Source: Epiperipatus broadwayi (Eukaryota > Onychophora > Udeonychophora > Euonychophora > Peripatidae). Taken from it: 64,000 nucleotides of DNA. The translations under genes and the position numbers were made by a program. Positions 53,122-64,000 of this stretch are shown here, one piece after another. Position 1 is the first letter of the stretch; each line of letters opens with the position of its first letter. The stretch spans positions 5,513,576-5,577,575 of the forward strand of contig JAQFVV010000036.1 of NCBI GenBank assembly GCA_028023455.1, given 5' to 3'. Under the pieces are notes generated by a model that made no database searches, was not told the origin of the DNA, and was given only the letters and a program-made list of their open reading frames with translations.

Positions 53122-55134
53122 GTTTTTATATAGTATATATATTGGTTATTTTAAACTTAGATTGGTATTTAAAAAATATGTTTCACTTGAAATAAATAGT
53201 AAAAAGACTTATAATCAGAACATTTCATTGAATAGTGTTTTATTAATTATATTTTTGAGCCACATGTGTGTGCAGTTATACAAAGATTTAGATAAATTTT
53301 TAATGTTATCCACGAACCACTTAATAAAGTAAGAAACTAAAAATAACTTGGCTTAGGAGTACTTAAGGATATAAGCATTATTATTCATTTGTTTATGTAA
53401 TACATTATACTCGAAATTATTTACACAGAAATGTACAAATCCTTTAGTTAAGTCAATTTAAACTGTAAGTCACTCCTAAAAAATGAGCAGTGATTAGTAA
53501 ATACTGCAATTTTTTTGAATGTATATTTATCTATTCTAGGTAAGCAAAAACCTAGAGAAGTCGGTTCATGTAAAAATAAAGAAATTCATTTTTCATCATT
53601 ATTCTTCTTATCTATTAGTACTATGATGTACTTTTTGTTTTGTTAATATTTTCAGATTAATCTGGACATTATATTTGTTTTATAAATTATTTCTAAACAA
53701 TAAATATTCATTGTTTATAAATAAAGCTTTTCTTTTGTACTTCTAGATTATTTGCTGAGTTCTTTTAACAGTTTTTTTTTTTTTAATTAAAGTTCTTACA
53801 TTTGTTTCATCTCATGGTTTTTCAACCATATTAGTTTTGATAGAGTATATATATATAGTAAGGCAGAACTATACAAAACGTTTTCCACTTACCCTTGGCA
53901 AGATAGTTAATTGTAACTAATTGTATTTTATAAAAAATAGCATAACGAGCATTTATGGAAAACAATGACGCTTGTTTTATGTTTTTTAGGTTTTTTATAT
54001 ATTGCTTGCAATTTCTAAGTAAAAGTGGGACAATGATGTTTTAATTATTAAATTAATATTTACAAATATGATGTATCTCATTTTTATTACAGTATATATG
54101 GCTTCGTCTTTACAAAGTTTATATATATTGTGCTCTTATCAAAACAGAATTCTCTGAACTAAAGAATTCGGTTAACTAGGATATAACAATATTAAACTTC
54201 AACTGGATTGCATAAACAATGACTATAAAAATAATACTGTTCTGAATAGCTCAAGATACATTACTAACATACAGTACGTAATAAAACAATATGTTTAAAT
54301 AATCAAATATAAGAAAACTTATTAAATAAAATACTATAACCCTTAAATTCAACATAAATAACCAGAGTTCCAATTATAATACTCAATCTATTTATTTCAA
54401 TAATAAATTTAACTTATAAAAAACTTGCTCAAGATTATAAGTAAATATGGTTCTATAAAAATAACAAATATAATTATGAAACTCTTAATATGAGACGTTC
54501 AGTAAGGGTACACAGGCTTAAAAATTGAGGATGCACTCCTAAAGATACACTCCCAATGGCATAAGAAAATTATCCCACCAAATTCACCTAATAAACAACT
54601 ATGTAATACTCTCATGTCTTTAAAAAAACACACATCTAATAATCCTAAAATACGGTTTATAAATTTATTACAAAAATAATAATAAATTACTTGATATTTC
54701 CTTAATAAAAATACTAAGTGGACATTTGACACTAACTAATAATTTCTTACTAATCATCTTTCAATAGAAAATTTTACCATTCTCCAAAAATAATAATAAT
54801 AATAATCTCATGTTCATCTCTTACAAACTAATAAAATAAACTAACTAATTAACACCCTGTAGTTAAATATGATGAGGGATTTTACATAATATCTAACTAC
54901 TCTTACAAAATAATAACAACAATAAGCAATTAAAATAACTTAATGATTCTCAACATTAAGTCTACTTAATGATTAGAGTTTAGCAATAAAACAAATAATA
55001 TAATAAGATTTAAATAAATATTGTACAATCTCTCTTTGTTAAATGTGGCATTCCTAAAAATATAATGTATTTGAATATTGTGGTAATATCAATTAGAGCT
55101 CTCATTGGTGGTGTATCAGTTTAAAATAATTACT
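53122..55134. other. AT-rich DNA, nothing recognised
   Basis: No coding frame, RNA or repeat boundary supported. Confidence 0.5.
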
Positions 55135-55279
55135 TCATTAACACTCCTTTAACACTTTAAGCAAATAATCTTTATTTATTTATAACAGTTTGGACTGTAC
55201 TAGCAGTCTTCTTCTGATCTACAACTGTTATAAATAAATTAAGATTATTTGCTTAAAGTGTTAAAGGAGTGTTAATGAA
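55135..55279. repeat. hairpin element, 56-bp arms
   Basis: Arms 55135-55190 and 55223-55279 are near-perfect inverted copies (TTAACACTCCTTTAACACTT against AAGTGTTAAAGGAGTGTTAA), loop 32 bp. Candidate hairpin MITE; no target duplication seen. Confidence 0.85.
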
Positions 55280-55359
55280 ATTTATATTGAAATATAAAAT
55301 GAAGCAAAATATAGAGGGAGAAAGAAGAAGTAGATAAGAGTTATATTTTAAATAATTAC

Positions 55360-55441
<82 letters not shown>

Positions 55442-55764
55442 TTATACTTTGTTACTTAATCAACTATAATAGAAATAATATCAAAGTAATCTTAAGGATC
55501 ATGTGCAAAACAAGTAATATTTCAAATTAATAATTTTTGTGAATAATGCATGTAAAATGAAAAAGCAAATAAGCAACATGCAGATAAATCACAACTTGAT
55601 TAAGATAAGTTTCAAAAAATAACAGTAAACAAATTTATTTACAAATTAACAATAATATTATACTACTACAATATAATAACAACATAATGGTAAAAAAATT
55701 TTACAAAAGTAAAATAAGAATTAACATTATTTAACATAATATATATATATTTAATCAAAATTCT
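55280..55764. other. AT-rich DNA including (ATC)n(ATA)n microsatellite at 55361-55441
   Basis: Ten or so ATC units pass into more than fifteen ATA/AAT units. Could be an old LINE tail in reverse; no LINE sequence beside it. Confidence 0.6.
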
Positions 55765-56109
55765 ATTATATATAGATTGATATGTGGATGCGGCGTACAA
55801 TACATTGGTGAATCTAAGTGTACATTTGAGAAGAGAATAAAAGAACATATGCTTTTATATAATAGAATTCAAAAAGAGAATCAATATGGAACAGATGTAA
55901 ATAAACCTTCATCATCTGTTATATTTGATCATAATAAATCTTGTCAATATGGTTTTAAATTTGATTATAAAAATATGAAAATTATTCAAATTAAACATTG
56001 TCATAATAAACGTAAAATAAAAGAGGCTATGTTGATTTCAAGAAATCATCAAATGTTAATGAATCGCCAGTCATCAAATGTTAAGATAACAGAATTGTGG
56101 GAAATCTGA
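55765..56109 (+). pseudogene. Penelope-like element GIY-YIG endonuclease domain
   Basis: The frame reads LICGCGVQYIGESKCTFEKR, IKEHM, later SSSVIFDHNKSCQYGF, KRKIKEAMLISRNHQMLMNR and ends LWEI with TGA at 56107-56109. Q-Y-I-G followed by R-I-K-E-H is the catalytic GIY-YIG signature in the Penelope form, with a Cys pair just upstream. About 110 codons are open; the reverse transcriptase that should precede it is absent, so it is a truncated copy. A (TA)n tract follows at 56266. Confidence 0.85.
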
Positions 56110-56261
56110 ATTGAACTATGGGTATTGTTAAGGGTTGTCTCATTTTGATTATTCAACATTATATAGTTGATAAAGACTACAAAGTGTATAGTCAAAAGTA
56201 CTTCTAAAAGATTATAATTTATATAAATTGTACTGTATTTTAATATATATATATTGATTTG

Positions 56262-56265
<4 letters not shown>

Positions 56266-56330
<65 letters not shown>
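56266..56330. repeat. (TA)n microsatellite
   Basis: About 65 bp, 155 bp downstream of the Penelope endonuclease stop. Confidence 0.95.
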
Positions 56331-56334
<4 letters not shown>

Positions 56335-58094
56335 AAATCTTGCCAATAAATACAAGAAATAAAATAAGATAACCTTCACTCTGACCATTTCAAAATAAAA
56401 TAAAACTTATAACAGTAATGATGATATGTAAACTTCATTCAGTAAAATAGTATTCTATTATTTGTATTGGGAATAGTTACAATAAATTTCCCAATTTCTA
56501 AGAAAACTTAATATTATACTTATACTATTATAAAATATATTTCTTACCATGTAAACACATCAATATAAGTTTATATTTTAACATACAATTCTTAAGGTCA
56601 AACAAATAAAATAAAAATTATTAAACACTTTCTTTGCAGTTTAGCAAAGTATCACCCTCATATTTGAATGTCAGAAAATTTTAATAAAAAATTTGAATAT
56701 TTCCCTCTGTAAAAAAAATAACTATTATGCAAAAATATTTTACAGATAATTTCATAAATTTTTATAACTTAAATCAGTTTAAATTATTTATAATAAAATT
56801 TAAAAGAACTATCCATAAATTATATTGCTTGATGATTGTATTACTTTTTGGTTTATACATCTTACATTCATTATATCATTCAAAATCATTTTCACTATTC
56901 TCACTTTCATTCTGATTTAAATATGCATCTGCTTAAAGTAAGTGATCCCTATTTGTATAAGTATCAATTATTCTGCTCTTGTGTTATATACTATGACAAT
57001 CAATAAACATCTTACTATCATTTGCAAGAGAAATTTCTATTTACTTCATCTTGCCCTCTCACAAAATTATCAACTTCAAACAGTTTAGTCATGACTTTAC
57101 CAATTTATAAAACTATCTTCTATGATGATTCTTGTGGTAATAATAAGGAAATGCAACTGTCCATGGAAAGAGATATATAGGCCTATGTTATTTGTATATT
57201 TTAATAACTTTAAAGCATGAAAATATAATTCACATACAACAGATTTTAACATATCCATAACACCTAGCATCTGTATTAATCCAAATCTGTAAATCACTGG
57301 AAATCTAAAATTATGGAAAATCTGTCTAGACTGGTCTCAACTGTAGTTTTTATACTGGTATTAATCCAATGATTTCATTGGTCAATACTGCTTGTAACAA
57401 TCTGCTAATTTACATAGCTACATCAATATCATTTTTTTAAAATTAAGTTTTTAAAATTATAAAACATCAATTATTTAATATTATCAAAATATTTAATACC
57501 TTAAATATTAAATATTTTATCTAAAAAATTAAATAACCTTATTAAAACAATTTTAATATTTTAATAACCTAAAATTGATTAAAATAAAATAATAATAATT
57601 TTATTCATTACTTTTCTAATATTAACTCTAGACTGAATATTTGCAACACTTTTTTATGTATCAAATTTTTGTTATCAAGCTAAAATTAGAATTTTCTTTC
57701 CCTAACTTTCTGAAATCCTACATATTCACACAATCACCTAATCATATGATACTTTCAGCACTTTTTAAACTAATTTTAAATTAACTTACCATTTTAAATA
57801 TTTTTACCAAAAATAATTACATTAAACTTATAATATAAAATATTTACTGCTATAATTAGGCTATTCTAACATTATAGTATTCTTTAAATATAATAAATAA
57901 AATTAATATTATCTTATAGATAATTTATTCTATCATTTTATATTTAATTCATATTAAAATGAGTTCAAACTATCTAATATCTGTTTATAAGCTCCTATCC
58001 ATTGAGTTTACACCCCTACTACCTATATCAAAATTATATGTTAGAAAATAACCTAACTTTTTTTTAATATAACTACTTCTCCAACTCTACCTAA
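56331..58094. other. AT-rich DNA, nothing recognised
   Basis: No recognisable reverse-transcriptase block upstream of the second Penelope endonuclease and no host exon supported. Confidence 0.5.
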
Positions 58095-58460
58095 TTTGCT
58101 GTACCTACTGTAAAGGGTACAATATGTGTAGTATATGTTATCCCTTGTTTTTTTTGTAAGAAGGTCTACATAGGTCAGAGTAGTTTGAGTTTAAATGAAA
58201 GAATAAAGTTTCATAAAAGTAGAGTTAAAAATAGATATCTTAGTTCTGCTTTGTATGTTCATGAAAAAGATACAGGCCACACTATTAATTTTGATGGAGC
58301 TAAGGTTGTCTTCTTTGAGAGAAATGAAATCAAAAGAATTAAAGAATCTTTATTATTGAAAATATATTATTCTGAAGCAATTAACTTATTTAAGAGTTCT
58401 TTTAATGTTAAGGGTGGAATGGATTTGTGGATAATGTTTAATATTATATATATTTTATAG
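58095..58460 (+). pseudogene. Penelope-like element GIY-YIG endonuclease domain, most intact copy
   Basis: Open for 121 codons from 58095: VVYVIPCFFCKKVYIGQSSL, NERIKFHK, then HEKDTGHTINF, ERNEIKRIKESLLLKIYY and ends at TAG 58458-58460. It shows all landmarks: V-Y then C-x2-C, YIG, R-I-K-x-H, T-G-H and the K-E-S helix. It differs in sequence from 55765-56109, so it is another Penelope subfamily. The reverse transcriptase is absent. Not a host or mobile-intron endonuclease, judging from the Cys pair and T-G-H spacing typical of Penelope. Confidence 0.87.
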
Positions 58461-58577
58461 TTTTTGTAGTTCTTTACATTTGAGAAGTCTTCTTGTAGCA
58501 GTGAAACCTTTGGTTGTGTTTTATTTTTATTTTTTTGCTGGTCTGGTTGAATTTTGGATTTGGGATAAATTTAATTT

Positions 58578-58609
58578 TATATATATATATATATATATAA
58601 AATATGTTA

Positions 58610-58645
<36 letters not shown>

Positions 58646-58654
58646 TAACATATT
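58578..58654. repeat. (TA)n palindrome
   Basis: AATATGTTAATTTATATATA and its inverse TATATAAATTAACATATT surround a (TA)n core; can form a long cruciform. Confidence 0.85.
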
Positions 58655-58679
58655 CAGTATATTGAATGTTTACTATAGT

Positions 58680-59000
58680 ATATAAAGAGATTTGAACATA
58701 GGATTTTTAGTCTATATTCATCCTTCACCCCATCTCAAACAAACTCTACACATGACCGTTCAATGTGAAAAAGATAAATGATCCCCAATATATATATTTC
58801 ATACAGTACCAGCTCTCATCATTTGGGTCATATCATAATCTCCCACCCATATATATAATCAGTATTCAGCTTATGTTACAATAGCAATTCCTTAAACTTT
58901 AATGGGTAGGCTTTTATTTTTTTCATCCTTCCAACAATTCAACTGTCAATTTCATTGAAAAACCAATTATGCATCACTCAAAGTAGTTGGTGGATTTGAT
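58680..59000 (-). repeat. R1 retrozyme-like repeat, copy E (left arm of a foldback)
   Basis: Reverse complement follows R1-A throughout: GATGAATATAGACT, ATTATGATATGACCC, hammerhead remnant, CCCATTAAAGTTTAAGGAAT. The hammerhead (about 58772-58852) reads ATGATGA (C3 lost) and GAAA with an intact TATATATA stem III and CCCAA/TTGGG stem I. Confidence 0.65.
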
Positions 59001-59084
59001 ATTATAGTCATACCCATGTATACATTACATCAATCTAAGCCTTTATATTATTTGACCATTATGTATCCATTTACTTTTTACAGG

Positions 59085-59160
59085 TGTGTGGGCATGTGTA
59101 TCGGTTATTTGAGATAGAGTAGAGGATGAATATAGGCTGAAAAACCTAACTTCAAAACTA
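59085..59160 (+). repeat. R1 fragment, copy F (right arm of the foldback)
   Basis: GGTTATTTGAGATAGAGTAG and GGATGAATATAGGCTGAAAA are the inverse of 58690-58735, so E and F together form an inverted structure like the RZ foldbacks. Confidence 0.6.
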
Positions 59161-59469
59161 TATATATTTTTATTAGTTCTGTAAATAGAAAGAGCTTCTT
59201 TATCATATCTTTACTAAGATAATAGTCACCAGGATAGTCAAAATTGTGAGTAATAGTATTTAAGGTTCCTTTTTTTACTTTACCCAATAACTAAAAGTAA
59301 TTAAATACCTATTTAATTTTATTGACTAGTAATTTGATTACTACTTTGACTGGTTATGAGACAGTTTCCTGGAAACTAATAAAAATAATAAGTCCAGGTT
59401 TAACTGTAAATTCAAAGTTTAGTTAGTGAGCATAGTGAACAGATTCTAAATATTATTTTTGACTTTATA
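59161..59469. other. AT-rich spacer
   Basis: Nothing recognised. Confidence 0.5.
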
Positions 59470-60260
59470 TGTATATTATAATGGGATGGGGTATCATGGT
59501 GTGATAATGGAGTGATGGAAAATCATGATCAACTCCAAGTTAACAAGATATTTCAAAATAAATATAAATATAAAATATAAAGTAAAATGATCAAAAATAT
59601 ATAAGTAAATTTTTATTCTATAAGAGAATGAGATTATGAGATCTCTCTGAGAGATCAGCCCAGTTATCTCTTTAGAGCAACTAAAAATATAATTAACCAT
59701 AAATCACCAATATTATAAATAAGTAATGATCATCATGAATGATCAATAATAAAAATAAATCAACAGTCAATCTTGTGACTGTATTTGAAATATAAATCAA
59801 CAGTCAATCTTGTGACTGGATTTGAATGGGTCTACTGTAGACCAGGCCAACTATTTAGCCTTTGCCAGCTTAGGGCAATTTATTAACTATCATTTAGATG
59901 CACCAACCAAGTGCTCATCCATTATAATGCTGGAATATTAAAACATGCTGATCATCTTCAATGCTCTGGCCACTTAGTACTATTAATGTACTGGCTATCT
60001 ATAAATTTAAATTCTAGTAGAATTAAATTAAAGTAAAATGTAGTACATGAGTTTTAAAGAATATTCTCTATGTGTCAACTAGGATGATGATGATGATGCT
60101 TGATGGGAATATCATGATCACTGGATGTCCCTCCCCTTTTATATATCAGACCATTATGCATGAATCTAGCTCAGAGAGCATAAACTCTGTTACTGTTATT
60201 GTGATCAAGAGATTATACAATTACATAAGATCCAAAAACCATTTAAAATTAAGTCACTGG
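59470..60260 (+). repeat. R2 dispersed repeat, copy 2
   Basis: Counterpart of 17357-18130. Contains its own 37-bp tandem duplication (CAACAGTCAATCTTGTGACT at 59761 and 59798) and ATGATGATGATGATG near 60085. Ends close to the (AAT)n array. No coding frame recognised. Confidence 0.55.
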
Positions 60261-60286
60261 AATAATTTTAGCAATTGAATACAAGT

Positions 60287-64000
<3,714 letters not shown>

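Noticed and set aside
58095-58460. Host or intron-homing GIY-YIG nuclease
   Set aside because: The upstream Cys pair and T-G-H / K-E-S spacing match Penelope endonucleases, and related fragments occur nearby without host context.

Overview
This is AT-rich (roughly three quarters A+T) nuclear DNA of an invertebrate animal. The evidence is its mixture of metazoan repeats (RTE-type LINEs, Penelope-like elements, tRNA-derived SINEs, hAT and pogo/Tigger-like MITEs, long (TA)n and (AAT)n arrays), a decayed copy of the ciliary gene IFT80, and the absence of any long intact gene. The phylum cannot be fixed from sequence alone; cnidarian, mollusc or other invertebrate are all possible. Only one stretch looks like a convincing host exon: a 3'-terminal exon on the minus strand at 3545-3678. 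Almost all other short open frames are chance or transposon debris.

The outstanding content is a set of hammerhead-ribozyme (HHR) repeats resembling the retrozymes described in metazoans. Family R1 (541-948, 8690-9022, 34945-35222 minus, 46040-46335, 58680-59160, fragments at 394-485 and 51465-51562) carries CTGATGA / GAAA cores and a long paired stem I; the copies at 750-810 and 46178-46238 keep all core residues. Family RZ (3736-4208, 16148-17356, 19327-19834, 28889-29415, 34003-34730, 35554-35741, 37205-37653, 52150-52440) also carries HHRs. Three of these look intact: 29251-29310 plus, and 34228-34285 and 34643-34700 minus, the last two in direct repeat 415 bp apart. One RZ subfamily shares a non-canonical core (CTGANGT). 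Many of these elements are foldback inverted dimers, and three are bordered on both sides by (TA)n.

Layout. 1-5 kb: LINE 3' end, R1 copy, hAT MITE with perfect 8-bp target duplication, SINE, hairpin element, host terminal exon, RZ-A. 5-16 kb: AT-rich DNA, R1 remnant, IFT80 pseudogene, unidentified coding-like remnants. 16-21 kb: RZ-B, repeat R2, RZ-C, and a foldback insertion whose empty site can be read from a paralogous repeat. 24-30 kb: candidate exons, a foldback, a SINE, RZ-D with its HHR, a second LINE 3' end. 33-38.5 kb: SINE, RZ-E dimer, R1-D, RZ-F, a tandem array, RZ-G and an inverted pair of Penelope endonuclease fragments. 39-45.5 kb: tandem repeats, two LINE endonuclease/RT remnants, a 1.1-kb pogo/Tigger-like MITE and another Penelope fragment. 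46-60 kb: R1-C, an alternating purine-pyrimidine tract, SINEs, RZ-H, two Penelope GIY-YIG domains, R1-E/F, the second R2 copy. 60-64 kb: (AAT)n, AT-rich DNA, (TA)n.

How they fit together: metazoan retrozymes are thought to be non-coding circular-RNA retroelements that borrow Penelope-like reverse transcriptase. Five Penelope GIY-YIG fragments beside two HHR families fit that model, but no intact reverse transcriptase is present here, so any mobilising enzyme would be encoded elsewhere.
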